Positions 36,427-44,587 of a DNA stretch of 64,000 nt are shown here, one piece after another. The notes beneath the pieces were generated by a model that did not search any database, was not told where the DNA came from, and saw nothing but the letters and a program-made list of their open reading frames with translations. Origin of the DNA: an uncultured Polaribacter sp. (lineage in GTDB: Bacteria; Bacteroidota; Bacteroidia; Flavobacteriales; Flavobacteriaceae); contig NZ_CANMUE010000009.1 of NCBI RefSeq assembly GCF_947500975.1, positions 62,001 through 126,000 on the forward strand, read 5' to 3'. Positions within the stretch are counted from its first letter, which is position 1, and each line of letters starts with the position of its first letter. A program made the translations under genes and the position numbers.

Positions 36427-38898
36427 ATGAAAAAGATTACTTTACTATTATCCCTTTTTTTAACAATATCAATTTTTTCTCAAGTAAAAGGTAAAATAAC
36501 AGATGCTAATAATAAAGCGCTTTCTTTTGTGAGTGTTTATTTAGATAAAACTGTTACAGGCACTACATCTAATGATCATGGAGATTATGTACTAAATTTA
36601 AAACAGAAAGGAAAATACACAATTATTTTTCAATTTTTAGGTTATAAAACGTTAAAGAAAGAGGTAAAGATTACTTCTTTTCCTTTTGAATTAAATGTAG
36701 AATTAGAGGAAGAAAGTGTGCAATTAAGTGAGGTTTTAATTTCTACAAAAGACAATCCTGCAAATAGAATTATTAGAAGTGTAATTGCAAATAAAGATAA
36801 GAATACAAATAAGTATGCAAATTATACAGCTAAATTTTATTCAAGAGGTTTAACGAGAATTAAAGATGCTCCTGAGAAATTTATTGGGAAAACTATGGGA
36901 GATTTTGGAGGTGGTTTAGATTCTACAAGAAGTGGAATTGTTTATTTGTCTGAGACATTTTCAAATATTTCTTATCAAAAAAAGCCAAAAAATTTTAAAG
37001 AAAAAATTGTTGCCTCTAAAGTTAGTGGAATGGATAATGGAGTTAGTTTTAATAGGGCTGAAGATTCAAATATTAATTTATATGACAATAGTATAGAAAC
37101 TTTTAATGATTTGGTTTCTCCAATTTCAAATAACGCGTTTAGTTATTATAAGTATAAATTAGTAGGAACTTTTTATGATAAGAATAAAAAACTTATCAAT
37201 AAAATAAAATTGATTCCTAAGCGTAAAAATGATCGTGTTTTTGAAGGTTTTATATATGTTGTTGAAAATGATTGGGCAATATATGGTTCTGAGTTAACAG
37301 CAAAAGGTGCTCAAGTAAATTTACCTTTTGTTAATTTTTTAAAATTAAAACAAGGTTATAATTATTCAGAAAAAGTGGATGCTTGGGTTTTAATAAGTCA
37401 GAGTATAGAGTTTGATATTAGTTTCTTAGGGTTTAAACCTACAGGTAAATTTTCTTACGTATATTCAGATTATGATTTTGAGCCAAGTTTTACGACTGAT
37501 ACATTTACAAATGAAGTATTATCATTCGAAAAAAACGCTACAAAAAAAGACACTCTTTTTTGGGGTAAATTAAGACCTGTTCCTCTTACCGTTGAAGAGA
37601 AAAATGATTATACTTTAAAAGACAGTATTAAGGTTGTGCGTAAATCTAAAAAGCATTTAGATTCTGTAAATAAAAAGCAAAATAAGTTTAATTTATGGGT
37701 GCCAATAATGGGTTATACTTATAGAAATTCTTATGAAAAATGGAAGCTTTCATTTGATGGGTTGATAAATGATTTTGGTTACAATACAGTGCAAGGTTTT
37801 AACACTTCTGTTGGTGTAAATTACTTTAAACGTGAAAATGATAAAGGAAAATGGTGGAATGCTGGTGCAAAACTAAATTATGGTTTTTCTGATAAAATAG
37901 CTAGACCTACGTTTTATTTTACCAAAAAATGGAATAATTTTTCTAGACCTAGATTGTCAATTTTTGCTGGAGTTAAAACGGCTCAGTTTAATGGCAGAGA
38001 GCCAATTAAAAAGCTTGATAATTTAATTAGATCATTAATAAGAAGACAAAATTTTTTAAAAACTTATGAAAAAGAATTTGCTAAAATTAGTTATTCAGAA
38101 GAAATAAAAAACGGAATTTATTTTTGTTCTTCTTTAGAATATGCAAATAGAAAACCGCTTTTTAATACCACTAATTATTCTTTTGTAAGTGAAAATGAAA
38201 ATAGAGTATTTACATCTAATAATCCTTTAGATAAAAACGATTTTACCAACGCAGCTTTTACTGAACATAAGATTGCAACCTTAAATGTTTGTGCAACTAT
38301 TGTGTTTGCTCAAAAATATTTGTCTTACCCTGATCAGAAATTTAATGTAGATGATAATAAATTTCCAACTTTAAATGTTAACTATCGTAAAACTTTTGGT
38401 GCTTCAAATTCTGAACTAAACTCTGATTTATTTTTGACTAGTTTAAAGCAAAATATAAATGCAGGTAACTATGGAGAGTTTAAATACAATTTAAGAGGAG
38501 GTGTATTTTTGAAAAAGAAAGATATTGCTTTTATGGATAAATTACAGGTAAATGGTAATCAATTAACTTTTGTGTCAGGTAATCAATTAAATAGTTTTAT
38601 GTTGTTAGAATATTATAAGTTTTATACAAATGATAAATATGCAGAAACACATGTTGAGCATAATTTTAAAGGATCTATTTTAGGAAAAATTCCCTTATTA
38701 AATAAATTAAACTTTCATTTGATAGGTGGTTCTAAAGCCATGTTTATGGCAGATAAAAAACCTTATACAGAATATTCCGTTGGTTTGGGTAATGTTGGTT
38801 TTGGTAAATGGAGACTATTAAGGATAGATTATGTGAAATCTAATTACGCTGGAATAAAAAACGATGGATTTGTTTTTAAAATGAGTTTGTTTAACTAA
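36427..38898 (+). CDS. DUF5686 outer-membrane protein with carboxypeptidase-like regulatory domain
   Basis: This 823-residue protein has a signal peptide (LLLSLFLTISIFSQ). At about residues 20-95 it has a CarboxypepD_reg-like beta-sandwich (VKGKITDANNKALSFVSVYL, GDYVLNLKQKGKYTIIFQFLGYK). A long DUF5686 region follows, with barrel-like strands to the C-terminus (GLGNVGFGKWRLLRIDYVKS-type end). Such proteins are common in the Bacteroidota envelope and resemble TonB-receptor-type barrels without a plug. The function is unknown. moaD follows after 9 bases. Confidence 0.85.
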   Translation: MKKITLLLSLFLTISIFSQVKGKITDANNKALSFVSVYLDKTVTGTTSNDHGDYVLNLKQKGKYTIIFQFLGYKTLKKEVKITSFPFELNVELEEESVQLSEVLISTKDNPANRIIRSVIANKDKNTNKYANYTAKFYSRGLTRIKDAPEKFIGKTMGDFGGGLDSTRSGIVYLSETFSNISYQKKPKNFKEKIVASKVSGMDNGVSFNRAEDSNINLYDNSIETFNDLVSPISNNAFSYYKYKLVGTFYDKNKKLINKIKLIPKRKNDRVFEGFIYVVENDWAIYGSELTAKGAQVNLPFVNFLKLKQGYNYSEKVDAWVLISQSIEFDISFLGFKPTGKFSYVYSDYDFEPSFTTDTFTNEVLSFEKNATKKDTLFWGKLRPVPLTVEEKNDYTLKDSIKVVRKSKKHLDSVNKKQNKFNLWVPIMGYTYRNSYEKWKLSFDGLINDFGYNTVQGFNTSVGVNYFKRENDKGKWWNAGAKLNYGFSDKIARPTFYFTKKWNNFSRPRLSIFAGVKTAQFNGREPIKKLDNLIRSLIRRQNFLKTYEKEFAKISYSEEIKNGIYFCSSLEYANRKPLFNTTNYSFVSENENRVFTSNNPLDKNDFTNAAFTEHKIATLNVCATIVFAQKYLSYPDQKFNVDDNKFPTLNVNYRKTFGASNSELNSDLFLTSLKQNINAGNYGEFKYNLRGGVFLKKKDIAFMDKLQVNGNQLTFVSGNQLNSFMLLEYYKFYTNDKYAETHVEHNFKGSILGKIPLLNKLNFHLIGGSKAMFMADKKPYTEYSVGLGNVGFGKWRLLRIDYVKSNYAGIKNDGFVFKMSLFN

Positions 38899-38907
38899 TT
38901 TTAAATT

Positions 38908-39150
38908 ATGAAAATAAAAACTCTTTTTTTTGGAATTACAACGGATTTAGTTGGTGAAACACAACAGCAAATTGATGTTAAAGAAAATACATCAATTAAT
39001 GATTTTAAATTGATTTTAAAGAGTTTACACCCTCAGTTAGAAAACATAAATTCTTATGCAATAGCTGTAAATGAAGATTATGCAGCTAATGATGTTGTTT
39101 TAAAAGAATTTGATGTGGTTGCTATAATTCCGCCAGTAAGTGGAGGTTAA
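38908..39150 (+). CDS. moaD: Molybdopterin synthase small subunit (MoaD/ThiS family)
   Basis: This 80-residue beta-grasp protein starts MKIKTLFFGITTDLVG and ends VVAIIPPVSGG. The C-terminal Gly-Gly is the site of thiocarboxylate formation. Charged MoaD gives its sulfur to cyclic pyranopterin in the MoaD2-MoaE2 complex. The partner moaE lies 365 bases downstream on the same strand, with an opposite-strand gene between. ThiS is the alternative, but the moaE neighbour makes MoaD more likely. Confidence 0.88.
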   Translation: MKIKTLFFGITTDLVGETQQQIDVKENTSINDFKLILKSLHPQLENINSYAIAVNEDYAANDVVLKEFDVVAIIPPVSGG

Positions 39151-39154
39151 AAAA

Positions 39155-39427
39155 TTAGCGTAAATATTTTTTGTCCACATAAAAAGTGCCAAAAGGAATT
39201 ATAGAGCATAACAAAACGATACCTAATGTTTTGTTGCTCCAATTCATCTCTTTTTTTATCACAATTGCTAAAACAATATATAGCATAAATAATAATCCGT
39301 GAGGCATTCCAAGCATTTTTACGTAGGTTTCATTACCTTGTAAATATTTAATTGGTGTAGCAATAAATAATAAAAGTAAGTAAGATACGCCTTCTAATAT
39401 ACTTATAATTCTAAAAATATTTTTCAT
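39155..39427 (-). CDS. DUF3817 family small membrane protein
   Basis: This 90-residue protein has three membrane helices and the family features ISILEGVSYLLLLFIATPIKYL and GMPHGLLFMLYIVLAI. I chose the ATG at 39427. The earlier one at 39463 would place the -7 box at 39453-39460 inside the gene. The function is unknown. Homologues often stand beside YdbS-like or integral membrane transport genes. Here it is inserted, in reverse, between moaD and moaE, which is unusual. Confidence 0.8.
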   Translation of the reverse strand: MKNIFRIISILEGVSYLLLLFIATPIKYLQGNETYVKMLGMPHGLLFMLYIVLAIVIKKEMNWSNKTLGIVLLCSIIPFGTFYVDKKYLR

Positions 39428-39452
39428 TTTGTAAACTCTTGTAATTGAAAAG

Positions 39453-39460
39453 CAAAGATA
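39453..39460 (-). promoter_or_regulatory. -7 promoter element for the DUF3817 gene
   Basis: The minus-strand TATCTTTG lies 25 bases upstream of the chosen start and argues against the longer frame beginning at 39463. Confidence 0.5.
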
Positions 39461-39473
39461 CATTTTGATTTCC

Positions 39474-39481
39474 TATTTTTG
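39474..39481 (+). promoter_or_regulatory. -7 promoter element for moaE
   Basis: TATTTTTG on the plus strand lies 34 bases before the chosen moaE start and 13 bases from the opposing DUF3817 box. The two transcripts diverge from nearly the same point. Confidence 0.5.
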
Positions 39482-39515
39482 TTCTAGTGATGAACTTGTA
39501 TCAGTATCTTATAAA

Positions 39516-39938
39516 ATGAATAGAACCTCGATAAAAATAACTTCCGAAAAACTTAATTTACAAGAATGTTATCAGTTTGTAACTGATGATTCTTGTGGAG
39601 GGATTTCTGCTTTTGTAGGAACTGTAAGAAATGATACTAAAGGAAAGGAGGTAGTACAGTTAGATTTTTCTACCTACAAACCAATGGCAATTAAAGAGAT
39701 GCAAAAAATTGCTGATTTGGCTTTAGAAAAGTTTGATATTAAAAAAATTGCCATTCATCATGCAGAAGGAATGTTACAAATTGGTGAGATTCCAGTAATT
39801 ATTACTGCGTCCGCAAAACATAGAAAAGCTGCTTTTGAAGCATGTGAGTTTGCTATTGATGTTTTAAAAGAAACGGTTCCTATCTGGAAAAAAGAACACT
39901 TTTCTGATGGTGAAGTTTGGGTAAATGCACATCCGTAA
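39516..39938 (+). CDS. moaE: Molybdopterin synthase large subunit MoaE
   Basis: This 140-residue protein has the core SCGGISAFVGTVRNDTKG, the histidine-containing IAIHHAEGMLQIGEI, the catalytic-lysine segment SAKHRKAAFEAC, and the closing WKKEHFSDGEVWVNAHP. All are typical of MoaE. It inserts two sulfurs into cyclic pyranopterin with MoaD. A start at 39465 is open but lies before the promoter box; the ATG at 39516 gives the normal length. moaA, moaC and other cofactor genes are not in the window. Confidence 0.93.
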   Translation: MNRTSIKITSEKLNLQECYQFVTDDSCGGISAFVGTVRNDTKGKEVVQLDFSTYKPMAIKEMQKIADLALEKFDIKKIAIHHAEGMLQIGEIPVIITASAKHRKAAFEACEFAIDVLKETVPIWKKEHFSDGEVWVNAHP

Positions 39939-40005
39939 TTTTAATTAGTAGTATACAGTTTTTTTAGTTTCTTGATAAAATACAATTGAAAACTGAGACT
40001 GTTTT

Positions 40006-41022
40006 TTACTTAGCAGAACGATTTTGTAGCCATAAGTAAAACTGTAAACCAAATAAAATTGCGCCAGACATTAAGTGTATAGCTTGGGTTCCTAAAGGTA
40101 TTTCTGCATAATACATTAAAATTCCTGAGATGGTTTCTAAAAAGATTAAAAATACAATCCAGTTTACCAATTTGTAACCTAGGTTTTTAATTTGATTGAT
40201 GTAAAATAAACCCAAATTTACCAGTACAATTGCTATTGTAAATGATCTGTGAAAATAGAATTTAAAACTAGGGTTCATCAAACTATAATTTTTGTTTTCA
40301 AACCCAAATAATTTTACTTGTTCATCAATAAATTGTCTTACCTGGGTTCCTAAAGCTATTTGTATTAGTGAGAAAATTACAGAAAAAAGAAGTAGTTTAT
40401 TAAATAATGAATTATAATTATATTTTGTTTTTTTATCGGAAACAATAAATTTAAGTTTTAATAAAAGAGCTATAATTACCAAGCCAAGAACCATATGAAT
40501 GGTAATTAATCCGGGTTTTAAATTTGTGTCAACCACTAATTTACCCATTCCGCCTTCAAGAAGCATTAAAAAGAATGCAGTAAAAGCTAATAGTGGAATT
40601 GTTTTGTTTTTTTTCCAAAATTTGCTTGCTGCGTAAATCAAGAATAAAAAGACAAATCCAGATAAAACAGATGATAATCTATTTATATATTCTGTCCAAG
40701 AATGATATTTGTTAAATTTAGCATACTTGTGTTTGGTGTATTTTTTCCAATTATTTTGATTAAATTCTGAAGCAGTTTTTAAATCGCTTTCAGCAACAAA
40801 TAAAACTTCATCTTTAATAATGATAAAACCTTTTTTAAATTCAGTATTCGGTTTCCAAGTAATTTGTTCTTCGGATGTTGGCGGAATGTAATAACCAAAA
40901 CATTTTGGCCAATCAGGGCATCCCATTCCCGAGCCAGTCATTCTAACAACAGAGCCTGCTAAAAATATAAGATAAACAGAAATAATAGCAATTTGTACAA
41001 TTTTTGGGAATCTATTTTTCAT
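40006..41022 (-). CDS. ctaA: Haem A synthase (CtaA/COX15)
   Basis: This 338-residue membrane protein has about eight helices. Near the start it has LAGSVVRMTGSGMGCPDWPKCFG, the usual CtaA signature with a Cys pair. Conserved histidines in YHSWTEYINR, ITIHMVLGLVI, FYFHRSFTIAI and QAIHLMSGAIL bind haem. It oxidises haem O to haem A for cytochrome aa3 oxidase. The -7 box at 41039-41046 lies just upstream of the ATG at 41022, so the longer frame from 41052 is rejected. The gene is unlinked to ctaB. Confidence 0.94.
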   Translation of the reverse strand: MKNRFPKIVQIAIISVYLIFLAGSVVRMTGSGMGCPDWPKCFGYYIPPTSEEQITWKPNTEFKKGFIIIKDEVLFVAESDLKTASEFNQNNWKKYTKHKYAKFNKYHSWTEYINRLSSVLSGFVFLFLIYAASKFWKKNKTIPLLAFTAFFLMLLEGGMGKLVVDTNLKPGLITIHMVLGLVIIALLLKLKFIVSDKKTKYNYNSLFNKLLLFSVIFSLIQIALGTQVRQFIDEQVKLFGFENKNYSLMNPSFKFYFHRSFTIAIVLVNLGLFYINQIKNLGYKLVNWIVFLIFLETISGILMYYAEIPLGTQAIHLMSGAILFGLQFYLWLQNRSAK

Positions 41023-41038
41023 CAAAAAAAAGTTTTTA

Positions 41039-41046
41039 CAAAAATA
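41039..41046 (-). promoter_or_regulatory. -7 promoter element for ctaA
   Basis: The minus-strand TATTTTTG ends 16 bases before the ctaA ATG at 41022. It fixes the start, because the alternative start at 41052 lies upstream of it. Confidence 0.55.
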
Positions 41047-41052
41047 AGGCAA

Positions 41053-41441
41053 AAAAAAGCACGTTAAAATATTTTATTCAATCAATTTTCTAAGCTGGTT
41101 AACCAATTGCTTAATAATCTTAGTTTCTCAGTTTTGTAAATCGAATATTATGGGTAGAGAAATATATATTGATGTATAATTTAAAATTATATTTTCATTT
41201 TTAGATGAATAAAAGTTGATTGTAGGAATGTCAACAAAACTAGGACTTTAAGAAAAATTGACATTTTAAACATCTGTTAATCAGATTTATAAGATATTTT
41301 ATAATTTTTAAAAAAATCAAAAAAAAAATCATATTGTTAAAAACTTCAAGGGTTTTGTGAATAAGTATGGCTTTCATTTTGGAGTAAAAAAACCAATCTT
41401 TGTATTCCCCTCATTTGACGACTAAATAATATAAATATACT
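41053..41441. other. 389-base intergenic region between ctaA and nrdB
   Basis: No coding frame is credible. The region holds the divergent promoter zone for ctaA and nrdB. It contains two perfect palindromes: TGGTTAACCA at 41096-41105 and an AT-only 17-base one, TATAATTT-A-AAATTATA, at 41175-41191. A near-match -7 box, AATCTTTG, lies at 41395-41402, 39 bases before nrdB. I find no convincing cobalamin riboswitch or classical NrdR-box pair. Confidence 0.55.
41395..41402 (+). promoter_or_regulatory. Candidate -7 promoter element for nrdBA
   Basis: AATCTTTG matches seven of the eight positions of TAnnTTTG. It lies 39 bases before the GTG start of nrdB. Confidence 0.35.
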
Positions 41442-42716
41442 GTGGAAATTACTCAAATTATAAAACGAGACTCAGAATCTAGCCTTTTTGAGTTAGAGAA
41501 AATTACAACAGCCATTGAAAAAGCTATGCTTTCTGTAAATAATGGTACAAGAAAAGATGCTGAAGCAATTGCCAATATCGTTAACGGTACTTTATTAGAA
41601 AGAAAATTAAAAGAACCTAAATATACACCTACTGTAGAACAAGTTCAAGATATTGTTGAGTTCAAATTAATGGACAGTCCTTTTCATGATGTTGCAAAAG
41701 CATATATATTATATAGAAACGAGCAAACAAGAAATAGAAAGAGAAATATTTTTGAAAAAAGGTTGAATTTAAAACCTTACGATTATCCTGAGTTGAATGA
41801 ATATGTAGATGCAATTAGACACTCTTATTGGATTCACACAGAGTTTAATTATACAAGCGATATTCAAGATTTTAAAGCCTATTTATCTGAAACAGAAAAA
41901 AGTGCAATTAAAAATACAATGTTAGCAATTTCTCAAATTGAGGTTGCTGTTAAAACTTTTTGGGGAGATATTTATAAGAGAATGCCAAAACCAGAAATTG
42001 GTTCTGTGGGTTCTACATTTGCAGAAAGTGAGGTAAGACATCATGATGCATATTCACATTTATTAGAAATTTTAGGATTGAACAATGAGTTTAAAAACTT
42101 AAAGAAAAATCCTGTAATAATGAGGCGTGTTAATTATTTAGAATTAGCATTAAAAAATGTAAATAGCGAAGACAATAAAGAGTTTTCAGAGTCTATAATT
42201 TTGTTTTCATTATTTATAGAACACGTTTCTTTATTTTCTCAGTTTTTAATTATCATGGCTTTTAACAAGCATAAAAACGTGTTAAAAGGGGTTTCTAATG
42301 TGGTAGAAGCTACTTCAAAAGAAGAACAAATTCATGGAGATTTTGGAATTGATGTTATTAAAATAATAAAAGAAGAAAATCCTGATTGGTTTGATGATGC
42401 TCATACTTTATTAGTACAAGAAACTTGTAAAGAAGCATTTTTATCAGAAAGTAAAATAATTGATTGGATTTTTGAAAAAGGAGAATTAGACTTCTTACCA
42501 AAAGCAGTAATTAAAGAATTCATAAAAAATAGATTCAATAAATCTTTAACAAGTATTGGAATCCCAACAGTATTTGAAGTAGATGATGCATTAGTAGCCG
42601 AAACAGATTGGTTTGATGATGAAATTATTGGAACTAAACATGGAGATTTTTTCGTAAAAAGATCAATCAACTATAGTAAAAGAACAAAAAGTATAACCAG
42701 CGACGACTTATTTTAA
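41442..42716 (+). CDS. nrdB: Class I ribonucleotide reductase small subunit with N-terminal ATP-cone
   Basis: This 424-residue protein starts at a GTG codon. Residues 3-100 form an ATP-cone (IIKRDSESSLFELEKITTAI, YTPTVEQVQDIVEFKLM, VAKAYILYRNEQ), the allosteric domain normally found on the large subunit. The radical-harbouring domain follows. Its metal ligands are E197-x-x-H200, Glu260 and E295-x-x-H298, with probable first ligand Glu167, and Tyr204 sits at the usual tyrosyl-radical spacing. ATP and dATP would thus control activity through NrdB. nrdA follows after 2 bases. This layout is known from another flavobacterium, Leeuwenhoekiella blandensis. Confidence 0.95.
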   Translation: MEITQIIKRDSESSLFELEKITTAIEKAMLSVNNGTRKDAEAIANIVNGTLLERKLKEPKYTPTVEQVQDIVEFKLMDSPFHDVAKAYILYRNEQTRNRKRNIFEKRLNLKPYDYPELNEYVDAIRHSYWIHTEFNYTSDIQDFKAYLSETEKSAIKNTMLAISQIEVAVKTFWGDIYKRMPKPEIGSVGSTFAESEVRHHDAYSHLLEILGLNNEFKNLKKNPVIMRRVNYLELALKNVNSEDNKEFSESIILFSLFIEHVSLFSQFLIIMAFNKHKNVLKGVSNVVEATSKEEQIHGDFGIDVIKIIKEENPDWFDDAHTLLVQETCKEAFLSESKIIDWIFEKGELDFLPKAVIKEFIKNRFNKSLTSIGIPTVFEVDDALVAETDWFDDEIIGTKHGDFFVKRSINYSKRTKSITSDDLF

Positions 42717-42718
42717 AT

Positions 42719-44506
42719 ATGAACCAAAGAGAACATACAACGCAGCAAACAACTGAGCTTACAGAGCACGAAAGATTAATTCAAGCAAGAAACGCATCAA
42801 GAAAAGAAATGCTTGAAAAAATGAAAGAACCAGAAATTAATTGGCTAACAGAAAATAGTCGTAAATTTTTAGAATCGGGTTATTTAACTGGTAATACAAC
42901 GCCAGAAGAAAGAATACGTGAAATTGCAGACAATGCAGAACGTATTTTAAAGAAACCTGGTTTTTCTGATAAGTTCTATAAATATATGGCTGCAGGGTTT
43001 TACTCTTTAGCATCTCCAATTTGGTCTAACTTTGGGAAAAAAAGAGGTTTGCCAATTAGTTGTTTTGGTAGTCATGTTGCTGATGATATGGGAGATATTT
43101 TATTCTCACAATCAGAAGTTGGTATGATGTCTAAATTAGGAGGAGGAACTTCTGGTTATTTTGGGAAATTACGAGAAAGAGGAGCAGATGTTAAAAATAA
43201 TGGTTCATCATCTGGTTCTGTTCATATTATGCAGTTGTTCGAAAAAATGGTTGATGTTGTAAGTCAAGGTTCTGTAAGACGTGGTCGTTTTTCTCCATAT
43301 TTACCTATAGATCATCCAGATATTAAAGAATTTTTAGAAATTGGTACAGAAGGGAATCCAATTCAAGAATTAACACATGGAGTTACTGTTGGTAACCAAT
43401 GGATGGAAGAAATGATTGCTGGAGATGTTGAGAAAAGAAGTATTTGGGCTAAAATATTACAGAGAAGAGGAGAAATAGGATATCCATATATATTGTTTAG
43501 AGACAATGCAAATAATGGAACTGTTGATGTTTATAAAGATAAAGGTCATGAAATTTACGCAAGTAACTTGTGTACAGAAATTATGTTGCCATCAAATGAA
43601 GATTGGTCTTTTGTTTGCTGTTTATCATCTGTAAATTTATTGCACTACGATAAATGGAAAGATACGGATGCAGTAGAAACACTAACGTATTTCTTAGATG
43701 CAGTAATGGAAGAATTTATTACAAAGTTAGATGTGTATAAAAATTCAGAAGATAGAGACGATCAGTTTACATTTCGTTTTATGGAAAAAGCATACAACTT
43801 TGCAAAAGAAAATAGAGCATTAGGTTTAGGTGCTTTAGGATGGCATTCTTTATTGCAGTCTAAAATGCATGCTTTTGATAGTGCAGAGGCATACGCTTTA
43901 AATAGTGAGATTTTTAGAGTAATTAAAGAAAAGTCTTATAAAGCATCAGAAGAAATGGCTAAAGAATATGGAGAACCAGCTGTTTTAAAAGGGTATGGAA
44001 GACGTAATACAACGTTAAATGCTATTGCGCCAACAACATCATCTGCATTTATTTTAGGACAAGTTTCTCAAGGAATTGAGCCAATTTGGTCTAATATTTA
44101 TGTAAAAGATATTGCAAAAATTAAAACAACTATTAAAAACCCAATTTTAGAAAAAGTTCTAGAAGAAAAAGGGAGAAATACAAAAGATGTTTGGACAAGC
44201 ATAAGAGATAATGATGGTTCTGTTTTACACTTAGATTTCTTAACAGAAGCAGAAAAAGACGTGTTTAGAACGTATTCAGAAATTGACCAAAACGTAATTG
44301 TTTATCAAGCTGCAAACAGACAAAATCATATAGATCAAGGGCAATCTATAAATATTATGGTGCACCCAGATATGCCAATTAAAGACGTAAATGCGGTGTA
44401 TATAAACGCATGGAAATTAGGTGTAAAATCTATGTATTATCAACACAGTATGAATGCTGCACAGAAATTTAAGCAAAAGAAAGAATGTGCTTCTTGTGAA
44501 GGATAA
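42719..44506 (+). CDS. nrdA: Class I ribonucleotide reductase large subunit lacking an ATP-cone
   Basis: At 595 residues this protein is much shorter than the 760-residue E. coli form, and no ATP-cone precedes the catalytic domain. The active-site residues are in place: Cys115 in PISCFGS, Asn283/Cys285/Glu287 in NLCTEI, the Cys300/Cys301 pair in FVCCLSS, the Tyr573-Tyr574 radical relay in YYQHS, and the C-terminal redox pair Cys590/Cys593 (CASC). It reduces ribonucleoside diphosphates with NrdB. The overall activity switch sits on the partner, as described for nrdB. A terminator follows. Confidence 0.95.
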   Translation: MNQREHTTQQTTELTEHERLIQARNASRKEMLEKMKEPEINWLTENSRKFLESGYLTGNTTPEERIREIADNAERILKKPGFSDKFYKYMAAGFYSLASPIWSNFGKKRGLPISCFGSHVADDMGDILFSQSEVGMMSKLGGGTSGYFGKLRERGADVKNNGSSSGSVHIMQLFEKMVDVVSQGSVRRGRFSPYLPIDHPDIKEFLEIGTEGNPIQELTHGVTVGNQWMEEMIAGDVEKRSIWAKILQRRGEIGYPYILFRDNANNGTVDVYKDKGHEIYASNLCTEIMLPSNEDWSFVCCLSSVNLLHYDKWKDTDAVETLTYFLDAVMEEFITKLDVYKNSEDRDDQFTFRFMEKAYNFAKENRALGLGALGWHSLLQSKMHAFDSAEAYALNSEIFRVIKEKSYKASEEMAKEYGEPAVLKGYGRRNTTLNAIAPTTSSAFILGQVSQGIEPIWSNIYVKDIAKIKTTIKNPILEKVLEEKGRNTKDVWTSIRDNDGSVLHLDFLTEAEKDVFRTYSEIDQNVIVYQAANRQNHIDQGQSINIMVHPDMPIKDVNAVYINAWKLGVKSMYYQHSMNAAQKFKQKKECASCEG

Positions 44507-44529
44507 TCACTTTAAATATTAAAAGATAA

Positions 44530-44560
44530 AAAAAGAGAAGTTGAAAAGCTTCTCTTTTTT
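44530..44560 (+). terminator. Intrinsic terminator after nrdBA
   Basis: AAGAGAAG/CTTCTCTT-type stem with an eight-base loop, preceded by A residues and followed by T residues. Confidence 0.8.
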
Positions 44561-44587
44561 GTTTAATTTCGACAATATTTTATAATT

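Noticed and set aside
41053..41441. Cobalamin riboswitch or NrdR boxes upstream of nrdB
   Set aside because: I looked for the conserved riboswitch core and for a pair of NrdR boxes and found neither. Only generic palindromes are present.
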